Shown piece by piece: positions 8,613-17,172 of a DNA stretch of 64,000 nt. The notes beneath the pieces are model-generated. The model was given only the letters and a program-made list of their open reading frames with translations. It did no database searches and had not been told where the DNA came from. Origin of the DNA: Hymenobacter gummosus. Lineage in GTDB: Bacteria; Bacteroidota; Bacteroidia; Cytophagales; Hymenobacteraceae. Positions within the stretch are counted from its first letter, which is position 1. Each line of letters opens with the position of its first letter. The stretch spans positions 124,001 to 188,000 of the forward strand of contig NZ_RXOF01000007.1 in assembly GCF_003970915.1 (NCBI RefSeq). Reading direction: 5' to 3'. The translations under genes and the position numbers were made by a program.

Positions 8613-9473
8613 ATGAGTTTGCTTTCTTTCCTTGAGCAGCTGGGCGCGGCCGACGCCTCTGCCGCGCCCACCGCCCGCCGCGGCGCCATGGCGCAGTTGG
8701 GCCGCACTGCCGCCGCCGCGCTGCCGGCCGTGCTGCTGACGGCCGCCACGGCCACCCCCGCCCTGGCCCAGCGCACCGGCACCGTGCTCGATGCCCTGCA
8801 GCTGGCCCTGCGCGTGGAGTGGTTGCAGGATGAGTTTTACGGCCAGGTGCTCGGGGCTACCGGCCTGGTACCAGCCGCCATTCAGCCCGACTTTACGCTG
8901 ATTCGCGCCCAGCAGCGCCAGCATATTGCCCTGCTCGAAAGCTACATCCGCACTTCGGGCGGCATCGTGGAGACCCGCCCCCGCTACGACTTCACCGGTA
9001 GCCGCGGCGGCGCCAGCGCCACCCGCTTCCCCGACGTACTCACCAACACCGACACCATGCTGGCCGTGGCTCAGGCGCTGGAAGACCTGAGCACGCGCGT
9101 GTACACCGGTCAGGTGGCCCTGGTAGCCAGCAACAACGATTTGATGGACATGGTGGTGCGCATGTTTGCCGTGGAAGGCCGCCACGCCGCCCACCTGCGC
9201 CAGCTGCGGCGCCAGCGCGGGGCCACCGTCAAGCACTGGATCAGCGGCACCGACAACGGCGGCCCCCTGCCCCCGAACACCGCGGGCTTTTACGCCGGCG
9301 AAGACCGGGTGGAGCAGCGCGTGGGCGCCCTGATTGAGCGTAACGTGCCCTCGCTGCTGCCCGCCACCATCGGCCTGACCGAGGCCGACAAGCTGGCCGC
9401 CGCTACCGAGGCTTTCGATGAGCCCCTCACGGCCGCCGCGGCGGCAGCGCTTATTGGCCTGTTCGCGTTTTAA
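8613..9473 (+). CDS. Ferritin-like exported protein, pair B second member, ligand-altered
   Basis: A 286-residue protein from ATG 8613, counterpart of 6815-7684. ARRGAMAQLGRTAAA then a hydrophobic run ending in PALAQ gives a Tat-like cleavable signal. Helix 1 (LRVEWLQDEFYGQ), helix 3 (ALEDLSTRVYTG) and helix 4 (VEGRHAAHLRQL) keep their acidic and His residues, but helix 2 reads RAQQRQHIAL where the other three have HExxH, so one metal-ligand Glu is replaced by Gln. The AFDEPL tail motif is present. Terminator at 9497-9530. Confidence 0.85.
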   Translation: MSLLSFLEQLGAADASAAPTARRGAMAQLGRTAAAALPAVLLTAATATPALAQRTGTVLDALQLALRVEWLQDEFYGQVLGATGLVPAAIQPDFTLIRAQQRQHIALLESYIRTSGGIVETRPRYDFTGSRGGASATRFPDVLTNTDTMLAVAQALEDLSTRVYTGQVALVASNNDLMDMVVRMFAVEGRHAAHLRQLRRQRGATVKHWISGTDNGGPLPPNTAGFYAGEDRVEQRVGALIERNVPSLLPATIGLTEADKLAAATEAFDEPLTAAAAAALIGLFAF

Positions 9474-9496
9474 CGCGGTTTTAAGGCCCTTTTCGC

Positions 9497-9530
9497 ATCC
9501 CCGGCTGTTATATAGCAGTCGGGGATTTTA
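9497..9530 (+). terminator. Terminator after ferritin pair B
   Basis: ATCCCCGGCTG pairs with CAGTCGGGGAT, followed by TTTATTTG. Confidence 0.75.
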
Positions 9531-9693
9531 TTTGTCGCCCCCCCTTGGATTTTACCCCCGTTCCGTTGTATCTTTCCCCTTACCGACGCAAAGCCACGAA
9601 TGTTTGTTAGCCTTTTTGGTTTTTGCTCGTATAGGGATGCCGCGCCCCCAAGCATACGCAGTTTTTCTTCCCAAACTTCACCCTGGTACGACG

Positions 9694-9888
9694 ATGCTGG
9701 AATACGTAAAAACCATTCTGCTCAAAGTCAGCTTCGACAAAATGCTGTTTGAGAAAGAGCTTCGCAAAGCCCTGCGCACCCTGGTGCCCGGCGAGGCCGG
9801 CCAACTCAAGGCCTGGTGTTACGCACAGTTTTCCAAGCTTTACCGCCGCGTGCTGAACCGCGTGTTCCGCCAGGTCAGCCTGGGGTAG
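9694..9888 (+). CDS. Small conserved-looking protein, unknown function
   Basis: A 64-residue basic protein from ATG 9694. It is probably helical: MLEYVKTILLKVSFDKMLFE, KELRKALRTLVP, LKAWCYAQFSKLYRRVLNR. There is no signal peptide or membrane segment. The compact, amphipathic composition and codon usage like neighbouring genes support translation, whereas the much longer open frame upstream (from 9418) overlaps the ferritin gene and is not credible. It is convergent with queG, 9 nt away. I do not know a function. Confidence 0.55.
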   Translation: MLEYVKTILLKVSFDKMLFEKELRKALRTLVPGEAGQLKAWCYAQFSKLYRRVLNRVFRQVSLG

Positions 9889-9897
9889 AGCTACCTG

Positions 9898-10890
9898 CTA
9901 TTCCGTATCCGACGCCGGCCCCTGGGCCGGCGTTTCTGTTGTATGGGGCTGGCCCGTCACAAAGGCAATGTTGCGGCGCAGCCCCGCGTAGCCAGTGCGC
10001 TTCACGGCCGAGTGCCGAAATAGCGTCTGGAACACCTCCTGCGTAATTTCCTCCCAGTCCGTCTCGCGCATATCCTTCAGGCCCGGGTGCGCCTGAAACT
10101 GCGCCTCCTGCGTGGGCTTGGCAAAGCGGTTCCAGGGGCATACGTCCTGGCAGATGTCGCAGCCAAAAATCCAGTTGCCGAACTGACCCTGCACCGAGGC
10201 GGGCAGCTGGTCTTTCAGCTCGATGGTGAAGTAGCTGATGCATTTGCTGCCATCCACCACGTAGGGCTCCGTAATGGCCTGGGTGGGGCAGGCGTCGAGG
10301 CAGCGGGTGCAGCTGCCGCAGTAGTCGCGGATGGGCCCGTCGCAGCTCAGCTCCACGTCTACTATCAGCTCGGCAATGAAGTAGAACGAGCCGGCGCCGG
10401 GCGTAATCAGGTTGGAATTCTTACCCACCCAGCCCAGGCCGCTCTTTTTGGCCCAGGCCTTGTCCAGCACCGGCGCCGAATCGACAAAGGCCCGGCCACC
10501 CACTTCGCCGATGTGCGCCTGCAGGTCCCACATCAGGTGCTTGAGCTTGTCCTTGATGACGTGGTGGTAGTCGCGGCCGTAGGCGTACTTGCTGACTTTG
10601 AGCGTATCGTCGGGCTGCTGGTCCTCGGGCGCGGGGTAATAGTTCAGCAGCAAGGAAATCACCGATTTGGCTCCGTCGACGAGGCGGCGCGGGTCCAGGC
10701 GCTTATCGAAGTGGTTTTCCATCCAGCGCATCTGGCCCTGCATGCCCTTGGCCAGCCACTGCTCCAGCCGCGGAGCCTCTTCCTCCAGAAACTCCGCCCG
10801 GGAAATGCCGCAGGCCATAAAGCCCAGCTCCGCCGCCCGGCGCTTGATAAAGGCGGTCCACTCGGCGCGGGTCAGGTCGGAGGCTAGCAT
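9898..10890 (-). CDS. queG: Epoxyqueuosine reductase
   Basis: A 330-residue cobalamin- and Fe-S-dependent enzyme for the last step of queuosine synthesis in tRNA (epoxyqueuosine to queuosine). Two 4Fe-4S motifs are visible, [12 protein letters not shown] and [11 protein letters not shown], after the family block [15 protein letters not shown] and [13 protein letters not shown] (Asp of the active site). The length is close to other QueG proteins, which often have a longer C-terminus. The ATG at 10888-10890 lies only 4 nt from a -7-like element. Confidence 0.93.
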   Translation of the reverse strand: MLASDLTRAEWTAFIKRRAAELGFMACGISRAEFLEEEAPRLEQWLAKGMQGQMRWMENHFDKRLDPRRLVDGAKSVISLLLNYYPAPEDQQPDDTLKVSKYAYGRDYHHVIKDKLKHLMWDLQAHIGEVGGRAFVDSAPVLDKAWAKKSGLGWVGKNSNLITPGAGSFYFIAELIVDVELSCDGPIRDYCGSCTRCLDACPTQAITEPYVVDGSKCISYFTIELKDQLPASVQGQFGNWIFGCDICQDVCPWNRFAKPTQEAQFQAHPGLKDMRETDWEEITQEVFQTLFRHSAVKRTGYAGLRRNIAFVTGQPHTTETPAQGPASDTE

Positions 10891-10894
10891 GGGG

Positions 10895-10902
10895 CAAAGG
10901 TC
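10895..10902 (-). promoter_or_regulatory. -7-like element 4 nt from the queG ATG
   Basis: Minus-strand GACCTTTG, one mismatch from TAnnTTTG, then CCCC and ATG. This implies a leaderless transcript if used. Confidence 0.4.
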
Positions 10903-11016
10903 GGAAGAATCCGGCGCGGGCGGCGTCGGAGCCGCGCCGCCGATTGCCGGCAGTGGCTTCTAACGCCCGTGCGGGCGGCCTCGGTTCCGGCTGCCGACGC
11001 GGGGGGCCAGGTTTCC

Positions 11017-11217
11017 TCAGCGGTATTCGAGAATGTCGCCCGGCTGGCAGTCCAGCGCCTTGCAGATGGCCTCCAGGGTGCTGAACCGTACGGCTTTGGC
11101 CTTGCCAGTCTTCAGAATGGAAAGGTTGGCCAGCGTCAGATCCACCTTTTCGGCCAGCTCGCTCAGGGACATTTTCCGCTGCGCCATGACCACGTCCAGA
11201 TTTATAACTATCGGCAT
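11017..11217 (-). CDS. XRE-family regulator, YozG-like
   Basis: A 66-residue single-domain helix-turn-helix protein. MSLSELAEKVDLTLANLSIL is the HTH and ALDCQPGDILEYR the characteristic end of the YozG-like group. These regulators are typically encoded next to DUF2975 membrane proteins, as here (3-nt gap, DUF2975 gene first). The pair likely forms one operon starting at 11748, and the 24-bp palindrome at 11806-11829 is a good candidate for its own operator. Confidence 0.88.
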   Translation of the reverse strand: MPIVINLDVVMAQRKMSLSELAEKVDLTLANLSILKTGKAKAVRFSTLEAICKALDCQPGDILEYR

Positions 11218-11220
11218 GGG

Positions 11221-11748
11221 CTAGACGGTCAAGTCGTTTTCAGCCTGCAAGTCGGCCCCACGCTGGTATATCTGCGCCACGAGGAAGATAATAGCGGCCA
11301 GAAACAGAAACTCCCCGCCCGACCAGACCGGTACGCCGCCGACGCCCCGGTGTAGCAGCCATTCGCCGTGGCTGCCGGCTACCAGCATTACCACCCCGGC
11401 CGTCAGCACCTCCCGGCTGATGCGCGTTATCAACGCGGCAATTTCCCCACTGAAGGGTGCCGCCAGGTCGAGCCGCTGCAGGATACGAATGACTTGGTAA
11501 GCCAGGTAGGCCTGCACCCCCAGAAAGTAAACCATAAAAGATACCACGGCGACATAGTGGTGCTGGCTAAACTGCTGTAGCTCCGCCATATCCAGCCCCA
11601 TGTACATATTGTGAGCCGCCTCGGCGCTAACGAACAAACTCACAAAAAACGAAACCAGCACCGCCCCGACTTTGATGCACAGCCCGATGAACACAATCCA
11701 GAAGATGACATGCAGAGCGTTTAGAACGAAGGTTGCCTGTGGTTTCAT
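11221..11748 (-). CDS. DUF2975 membrane protein
   Basis: A 175-residue protein from ATG 11746-11748 with four membrane helices, at about residues 10-38, 63-85, 107-126 and 143-160. The AAPFSGEIAALITRISR segment between helices 2 and 3 matches the PFx..N/I..L..I pattern of DUF2975. It precedes the YozG-like regulator. The role of DUF2975/HTH pairs is not established; control of an envelope or developmental switch has been proposed by analogy. Alternative TTG start at 11805 would overlap the palindrome and is unlikely. Confidence 0.8.
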   Translation of the reverse strand: MKPQATFVLNALHVIFWIVFIGLCIKVGAVLVSFFVSLFVSAEAAHNMYMGLDMAELQQFSQHHYVAVVSFMVYFLGVQAYLAYQVIRILQRLDLAAPFSGEIAALITRISREVLTAGVVMLVAGSHGEWLLHRGVGGVPVWSGGEFLFLAAIIFLVAQIYQRGADLQAENDLTV

Positions 11749-11805
11749 GGCTGGGTGCTGACAAAGGTGAAACGAGTGAATGGTTTGGCGCTTTTGCCTT
11801 CGCAA

Positions 11806-11829
11806 TTATCAATAAATATTTATTGATAA
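11806..11829. promoter_or_regulatory. Perfect 24-bp palindrome, candidate operator
   Basis: A perfect inverted repeat with half-site TTATCAATAAAT and no spacer, in an AT-rich stretch 58 nt upstream of the DUF2975/HTH operon. The size suits a dimeric XRE regulator. Autoregulation is inferred. Confidence 0.6.
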
Positions 11830-11901
11830 ACAATAAATAATTTCCCCCTTTCGATAAACAGACTTTATCAACCCCTGGCAGCGCGTCCTCCTGAAAGCCA
11901 A

Positions 11902-11932
11902 AAAGCGCCTCCGAGCTGTTCGGAGGCGCTTT
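11902..11932 (-). terminator. Terminator of ruvB
   Basis: AAAGCGCCTCCGA pairs with TCGGAGGCGCTTT, with TTTTTGG following on the minus strand, 27 nt after the ruvB stop. Confidence 0.8.
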
Positions 11933-11958
11933 CTGGTTGTCGGGCTGCTGGGAGCCCT

Positions 11959-13008
11959 CTAGCCCTGCGTAAACAGGTCACCGGCCACGTTGCCGCGCAG
12001 GTGCTGGGGCAGCGGGCGGCCCAGGTGCGTGTAGGCCTGCTCGGTGGCTTCGCGGCCACGCGAGGTGCGCTTGATATAGCCCTCCTGAATCAGGAAGGGC
12101 TCGTACACTTCCTCGATGGTTTCGGCTTCCTCGCCGCAGGCGGTGGCAATGGTGGTGATGCCGACCGGCCCGCCCTTGAACTTGTCGATGATGGTCGACA
12201 GGATGCGCTTGTCCATGTCGTCGAGGCCTTGCGAGTCCACATCAAGGGCGCTGAGGGCAAACTGAGCAATGTCGCGGGTGATGGTGCCGGTGCCTTTGAT
12301 CTGGGCAAAGTCGCGGGTGCGGCGCAGCAGGTTGTTGGCAATACGGGGCGTACCGCGCGAGCGGCGGGCAATTTCAAAGGCGGCATCCTCGTGAATGGGC
12401 GTACCCAGGATTTCGGCCGAGCGCTGCACGATGTCGGTCAGCAGCTTGGCGTCGTAGTACTCCAGGCGGGCCGAGATGCCGAAGCGGGCCCGTAGCGGCG
12501 CCGTGAGCATGCCCGAGCGCGTGGTGGCCCCGATGAGGGTGAAGGGCGACAGGGAAATCTGCACGGAGCGGGCATTGGGGCCCGAGTCGAGCATGATGTC
12601 GATGCGGTAGTCCTCCATGGCCGAGTACAGGTACTCCTCCACCACCGGGTTCAGGCGGTGAATCTCGTCGATGAAGAGCACATCGTGCGGGTCGAGGTTG
12701 GTGAGCAGGCCCGCCAGGTCGGAGGGCTTGTCGAGCACCGGACCAGAGGTCATCTTGATGCCCGAGCCCAGCTCGTTGGCAATGATGTGGGAGAGGGTGG
12801 TTTTGCCCAGGCCGGGAGGGCCGTGCAGCAGCACGTGGTCGAGGGCGTCGCCGCGCTGCTTGGCGGCGGCCACGAACACCTGCAGGTTGTCGACCACCTT
12901 GGCCTGGCCGGTGAAGTCGGCAAAGCTCAACGGGCGCAGGGCCTTGTCTATTTCCTTGTCGGTGGCGCTCATGTGGTCGGCACCACCGGTCAGATACGAT
13001 TCGCGCAT
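11959..13008 (-). CDS. ruvB: Holliday junction branch migration helicase RuvB
   Basis: A 349-residue AAA+ motor that drives RuvA-bound Holliday junctions during recombination. Walker [10 protein letters not shown], Walker [11 protein letters not shown], sensor-1 region [18 protein letters not shown], and the C-terminal winged helix ([18 protein letters not shown]) are all present. ATG 13006-13008 gives the normal start MRESYLTGG; the upstream GTG/TTG extensions are rejected. ruvA and ruvC are not in the window. Confidence 0.96.
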   Translation of the reverse strand: MRESYLTGGADHMSATDKEIDKALRPLSFADFTGQAKVVDNLQVFVAAAKQRGDALDHVLLHGPPGLGKTTLSHIIANELGSGIKMTSGPVLDKPSDLAGLLTNLDPHDVLFIDEIHRLNPVVEEYLYSAMEDYRIDIMLDSGPNARSVQISLSPFTLIGATTRSGMLTAPLRARFGISARLEYYDAKLLTDIVQRSAEILGTPIHEDAAFEIARRSRGTPRIANNLLRRTRDFAQIKGTGTITRDIAQFALSALDVDSQGLDDMDKRILSTIIDKFKGGPVGITTIATACGEEAETIEEVYEPFLIQEGYIKRTSRGREATEQAYTHLGRPLPQHLRGNVAGDLFTQG

Positions 13009-13226
13009 GGCCGGGTAAGACGTGTAGCGGTTGGTTTCAGTAGGTAAAGTAACACCAGTGGCCGGCAAATCGTCCCGCCTGCACAATATTTTTAGCCAGA
13101 ATATCTTCCCAATCTCGCCGATAGGCTAAAATAATTAGCAATCAGCCTTCTCTTGGGCCTGATTCTGATTCAGAAAAATCTTGCTTACCTTATCTGCAGC
13201 TGGTGTTTTCATCGTTTTCCAAGCTT

Positions 13227-14315
13227 ATGTCTGAACTCCCCGACGATTTTGCCGCGGCCGATGTGCTGCCCCCGGGTTTTTACGAAAAAGTCGGCCCGTT
13301 CCTGAGTTTCTGCGGCATGGGCTGCCTGCAGTTTTTCAGCCGCCCCAACGACCCGCTGCCCCAGGAAATTACCGAGCTGACCGGCCTGGACCTGGCCGGC
13401 TCGCGCATGATTACGGCCATCAACAGCAACGAAACACTGGCCCGGCAGCTGCTGGAGGAGCCCGAGCTGTTCTACGTGCACCTGCTGGTGGGCTGCCTGG
13501 TGCTGGAAGGGCCGCTGGCCGCGCCGGTGCTGCGCTTTCTGCAGCAGAACATGCAGCTCGACGCCGAGCAGACCGCCGCGCTGCAGGAGCACCTGCTGCC
13601 CTTCGGCACGACGTTCATGGAGCTGGTGGGCAAGTTTGCCGCCCAAGACAACGAGGACGCCCAGGAAGAGCTGCACCTGCTGCGCCTGCAGATTGAAGGC
13701 GCCTTTGCCCGCCTCACCGATACCCTGCAGGTGGTGGACCTGCCACCGGCTCCCGACGAAGCGGCTGCGGCGGACGACGAAGAGGAAGCAGACGAGTCGG
13801 AGGACGAAGAAGACGATTACGAAGACGAGGACGACGAGCCGATTTTTCAGGTCGGGTTCATCAAAGCTCAGCTGCAGATGCTGCACGTGTCGGTGATGCT
13901 GGTGCGGACAATGCCCAGCTTGTCGGAGCTGCCTTTTGCGCAGGCGGTGGGCCGCCTATCCAGCAAGGAGCCGGATAAGCTGGACGCCACCCTGGCCCTG
14001 CTGGAGGTGGCCAGCGAGGAGACGCCCACCCAGCTGTCGTGGAACAACGTGGCCGTGCTCTACCAAAGCAGCCAGGTGCTGGCCATGGCCCTGGTATCGA
14101 ACGTGCTCGACACGCTGCACTGGGAGCTGTACGTGCAAAACCGCGCCGAGGGCCTGGAAGTACCGGAGAACCTGGCCGAAAACCTGGCGCGCAGTCAGGA
14201 AATCATCTGCTTGATGATTTCGGGCTTCGTGAAGTGCATTCAGGAGAACTTTGCCGAGGAGCCGCGGCTGGAAGAGCTACAGCAGGAGGTGACGGCGCTG
14301 GCCGACTTGCTCTAA
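13227..14315 (+). CDS. Acidic-linker protein, unknown function
   Basis: A 362-residue cytoplasmic protein from ATG 13227 (GTG 13203 also possible). A helical N-terminal part (to about 185) and helical C-terminal part (about 212-362) are separated by an almost purely acidic linker with runs such as ADDEEEADESEDEEDDYEDE. No signal peptide, no membrane helix, no recognised motif. Such linkers keep two domains apart or bind basic proteins. It is monocistronic in appearance, divergent from ruvB across 218 nt that carry an AT-rich probable promoter region. Confidence 0.65.
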   Translation: MSELPDDFAAADVLPPGFYEKVGPFLSFCGMGCLQFFSRPNDPLPQEITELTGLDLAGSRMITAINSNETLARQLLEEPELFYVHLLVGCLVLEGPLAAPVLRFLQQNMQLDAEQTAALQEHLLPFGTTFMELVGKFAAQDNEDAQEELHLLRLQIEGAFARLTDTLQVVDLPPAPDEAAAADDEEEADESEDEEDDYEDEDDEPIFQVGFIKAQLQMLHVSVMLVRTMPSLSELPFAQAVGRLSSKEPDKLDATLALLEVASEETPTQLSWNNVAVLYQSSQVLAMALVSNVLDTLHWELYVQNRAEGLEVPENLAENLARSQEIICLMISGFVKCIQENFAEEPRLEELQQEVTALADLL

Positions 14316-14375
14316 GCCAGCCGGGCCGCTTCGCGCGGGGCCCGGGCGGCCTTGCGTATGCCGCGCGGGCCAGTG

Positions 14376-14705
14376 TTACTCGTGCAGCAGCACCTCGATG
14401 TTGAGGTAAAGCCAGTCGTCTTCCCACGACTTGTGGGTGAGGCGGGCCGTGATGCGCTTGCCCGCGTCGAGCAGGCGGGCTACGGTTTCGTTGCGGCCCT
14501 CGGGCAGGTAGCCCAGCCACACGGCGCCGGCTTCGGGCAGGGTGTGCACCTGCACGGCCCAGTCATCAAAGGTGCTGTCGGATTCGCGGCGCAGCTCCAG
14601 GGACTGATTCAGCTGCAGCTGGGGTTCGTGCTGGGCCAGGTTGTCGCGGTGCGAGGTGCCGGCGACGAGGCATTCGAGGATGACGAGCGGGGCGGCTTGG
14701 GGCAT
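14376..14705 (-). CDS. Stand-alone HIRAN-domain protein
   Basis: A 109-residue protein from ATG 14703-14705 that consists of little more than a HIRAN domain: VILECLVAGTSHRDN, LELRRESDSTFDDWAVQVHT, VWLGYLPEGRNETVARLLDAGKRITARL. In helicases such as HLTF the domain binds 3' DNA ends; single-domain bacterial versions are widespread but uncharacterised. It lies 45 nt downstream of, and in the same frame as, the ACP-like gene, so a shared transcript is likely. Confidence 0.75.
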   Translation of the reverse strand: MPQAAPLVILECLVAGTSHRDNLAQHEPQLQLNQSLELRRESDSTFDDWAVQVHTLPEAGAVWLGYLPEGRNETVARLLDAGKRITARLTHKSWEDDWLYLNIEVLLHE

Positions 14706-14750
14706 GGGGCGGAGGCTTACGGGCTGCAAAATAGCAATGTAGCCGGCTTC

Positions 14751-15347
14751 TTAGTCCAGGCCCAGGTCGTTGGTGATGCTGTCCTCGGGCCGGATTTCCC
14801 AAACAGCAACGCCGGCGCGCTCAGCCACGATGCCGACAACGATGCGCAGCACGTCGTAGGGTAGCGTGGCGTCGGGGCCGTGGTAGAAGCGCGCGTAGTT
14901 CAAGGACACGGTCCAGTCGACCAGGTCGCCCACCGTAGCCAGGCGCCAGTCGGGCCACCGCCCGGGCTCCGCCCGAAACAGCCGCCCCAGCCAGGAAGTA
15001 GCAGGCGGCCGGGGGTCGGTGAAGCTGGGCAGCTGCCAGCCGGTACGCGCGGCCAGCTGCGCCAGCACCGGATTCCAGTGGGCCGCGGCGGCGGGCAACA
15101 CCTGCGCCAGCGGCACGGCGGTATCGGGCCGCTGGGCCAGGCGCAGGGCGGCTTGTAGCTCCCGCCGGATGGCGGCGTGGCAGCCGTGTCGGATGCGCGA
15201 GGGCGTGGTGGCGCCGCCGCCGCGCAGGCGGCATACGCCGTCGGCAATCTGCTGCACGGTGCCCATCTGCTCGGCTTCCGTATCGGGAATTTTGAAGGCG
15301 AAAAAGTCTTCGACGGCCGCAATCAGCTCGACGGTATCCAGGCTCAT
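14751..15347 (-). CDS. Protein with ACP-like halves in permuted order
   Basis: A 198-residue protein from ATG 15345-15347. Residues 2-41 (SLDTVELIAAVEDFFAFKIP, then DTEAEQMGTVQQIAD) read like an acyl carrier protein from its phosphopantetheine serine onward. Residues 164-198 (VLRIVVGIVAERAGVAVWEI, then RPEDSITNDLGLD) read like an ACP's first helix and loop up to the Asp just before that serine, and the protein ends there with TAA. Between them is about 120 residues of unknown fold, including TVGDLVDWT. The sequence after the stop does not encode the missing part, so this is not a simple frameshift. Function unknown. It is divergent from the DUF4268 gene. Confidence 0.65.
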   Translation of the reverse strand: MSLDTVELIAAVEDFFAFKIPDTEAEQMGTVQQIADGVCRLRGGGATTPSRIRHGCHAAIRRELQAALRLAQRPDTAVPLAQVLPAAAAHWNPVLAQLAARTGWQLPSFTDPRPPATSWLGRLFRAEPGRWPDWRLATVGDLVDWTVSLNYARFYHGPDATLPYDVLRIVVGIVAERAGVAVWEIRPEDSITNDLGLD

Positions 15348-15440
15348 AGACGCGGGGCGGGTAAGGACAGAATCGGGAGGCCAACTTAGTGCGTAGTGCG
15401 CAGTGTACCTTCGCGGCCCGCTTTTCCCGCCCCTACTCCG

Positions 15441-15902
15441 ATGTACAGCAAAACCGAAGCCGCCCAGCTGCGGCAGGCCTTCTGGACCGCTTTTGGCCAA
15501 TACATGCAGCCCGTGCCCGGCGCCGAGGGCTTGCCCACCAACTGGGTCAACTACAAAACCGGCCTCAAGCACGTGTACTTCCGCCTGCACGCCGACAACC
15601 GCCGCGCCACCGTCAGCATCGACATCACCCACCCCGACGCGGGCCTGCGGGAACTGTTCTTCGCCCAGTTCGAGGAGTTGCGCCTGATGCTGGAGGAAAC
15701 CAGCGGCGACGCCTGGATGTGGGAGGCCGAGGCCACCGACGAGTACGGCAAGCCCATCAGCCGGATTTACCAGGAGCTGGTGCCGGTGAATATGTTCAAC
15801 CGCGACGACTGGCCCCGGCTGATTTCCTTTTTCAAGCCGCGCATCGTGGCGCTGGATGAGTTCTGGAGCACCGCTCAATACGCCTTCGACGAGCTACGCT
15901 GA
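15441..15902 (+). CDS. DUF4268 domain protein
   Basis: A 153-residue protein from ATG 15441. The family core is visible: FWTAFGQYMQPV, WVNYKTGLKHVYFRL, RATVSIDI, FNRDDWPRLISFF. DUF4268 occurs alone and fused to restriction-like modules, with a predicted nuclease or nucleic-acid-associated fold, but has no established role here. A one-mismatch promoter element (TACCTTCG, 15406-15413) precedes it. Confidence 0.75.
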   Translation: MYSKTEAAQLRQAFWTAFGQYMQPVPGAEGLPTNWVNYKTGLKHVYFRLHADNRRATVSIDITHPDAGLRELFFAQFEELRLMLEETSGDAWMWEAEATDEYGKPISRIYQELVPVNMFNRDDWPRLISFFKPRIVALDEFWSTAQYAFDELR

Positions 15903-16004
15903 CACCGCCACGCTCCGGTAGTGCTATATTATTTCAACTTTATATATAATATTTATTATAATAATTTATATTTATCCACCAGCCACCTATGCTCACCTGG
16001 CCCT

Positions 16005-17057
16005 ATGGACATCGTAACCAGCCTTTGCGTTGACGACGCGCGCCACCCTGCCTCTTACTACGACCAGCTGCAGGACGTGAATGCCGACGGCCGGCGCCGC
16101 ACCTATTGGCAGTGCGTGATGGTGCTGTTTGGCACCTCCGTGCGCTGCAACCCCGAGGCGCGCCACCTGCTCTACACCAACGACCAGGCCCCGACGCGCT
16201 GGCAGGGCGTGGATTACCAGCAGCGGCTGCGCGACATCGGCGTGGAAGTGCGCCAGTTGCCCTTCGAGCAGTTTCAGCCGCCGGCCGGGGCCTCGCGCAA
16301 GTTTCGCAACGGCTTCTACAAGCTGGAGGTGCTGCGCGAGCTGGCCGCGCCCGCGGCCGGTGCCCACAGCCTGCTGCTCGACTCGGACTGCGTGTGGAGC
16401 CGGGCCGAGCCGCAGCTGGAACAGGCGCTGCGCCGCGGCCGGCTACTGCTGTTCGACATCAGCTCGGAGCCCGACACGAAAATCATCGACCTAAGCCGCC
16501 GCGACATGGGCCGGCTTTACCACCAGATTTTCCCCGACTACCCTACCGAAACGCCCTTGCACTTCGGCGGCGAGCTGGTGGGCGGCAGCCGGGCCTGCCT
16601 GGCGGAACTGCTGCGCGAGCTGGAAACCGTGTGGCAGCGCATCCTGACGCAATACCCCACCGAGCCGCCGCGCTTCTGCAACGGGGAAAGCGTGTACGAC
16701 AACGACGAGTACGTGACCACGCTGGCCTACAACCGCTTGCCCGGCGGCTGGACCGACGCCAGCCCGTTTATCCGCCGTATCTGGACGGCCTTCCGCTACT
16801 CCGACGTGCGCCCTTCCGATTTGCAGCTGCCCATCTGGCACATGCCCGGCGAGAAGCTGCAGGGGCTGGCCGCCCTGAGCCGGCAGGTGCTGCAGCCCCA
16901 CTCCGGCTTCTGGCAGGTGCCGCTGCCGGAATTCGGGCGTTACCTGGGCCGCTACCTGGGCGTGCCACACAACCCCTGGCAGCCGCAGCGCCTGCTGGCC
17001 CTGGCCCACCGCCTGCCCACGGCCCTGCAGCTCACCCGCCGCCTGCTCACGCAGTAG
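16005..17057 (+). CDS. Glycosyltransferase-like protein (GT-A fold likely)
   Basis: A 350-residue soluble protein from ATG 16005. SLLLDSDCVW at about 120-129 is a DxD-type metal and sugar-nucleotide site at the end of a strand, and the preceding KLEVLRELA and following FGGELVGGSR (acceptor-side) resemble GT-A enzymes that read nucleotide sugars. The family is uncertain. The 90 nt upstream are almost entirely A/T (TTTATATATAATATTTATTA), in sharp contrast with the GC-rich gene. A terminator follows at 17114-17144, so it is a single-gene unit. Confidence 0.55.
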   Translation: MDIVTSLCVDDARHPASYYDQLQDVNADGRRRTYWQCVMVLFGTSVRCNPEARHLLYTNDQAPTRWQGVDYQQRLRDIGVEVRQLPFEQFQPPAGASRKFRNGFYKLEVLRELAAPAAGAHSLLLDSDCVWSRAEPQLEQALRRGRLLLFDISSEPDTKIIDLSRRDMGRLYHQIFPDYPTETPLHFGGELVGGSRACLAELLRELETVWQRILTQYPTEPPRFCNGESVYDNDEYVTTLAYNRLPGGWTDASPFIRRIWTAFRYSDVRPSDLQLPIWHMPGEKLQGLAALSRQVLQPHSGFWQVPLPEFGRYLGRYLGVPHNPWQPQRLLALAHRLPTALQLTRRLLTQ

Positions 17058-17113
17058 CGCTCGTCAGAAAATGGCCTTTAGGCGCACTGTGGCTTGATTT
17101 ATGCACCCCGCGC

Positions 17114-17144
17114 AGCCGGCTCTGGTAGTTCAGAGCCGGCTTTG
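17114..17144 (+). terminator. Terminator of the glycosyltransferase-like gene
   Basis: AGCCGGCTCTG pairs with CAGAGCCGGCT, followed by TTGTCGTTTT. Confidence 0.75.
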
Positions 17145-17172
17145 TCGTTTTCACCTTATTCCTCTCCTACCC

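Noticed and set aside
13203..13226. GTG start of the acidic-linker protein
   Set aside because: ATG at 13227 is as good and the eight extra residues show no signal or domain; kept as an alternative only.
14736..15347. Frameshifted or stop-interrupted acyl carrier protein gene continuing into the HIRAN gene
   Set aside because: Codons after the TAA encode no serine-DTVEL continuation, so the ACP-like order is real, not produced by a single error.
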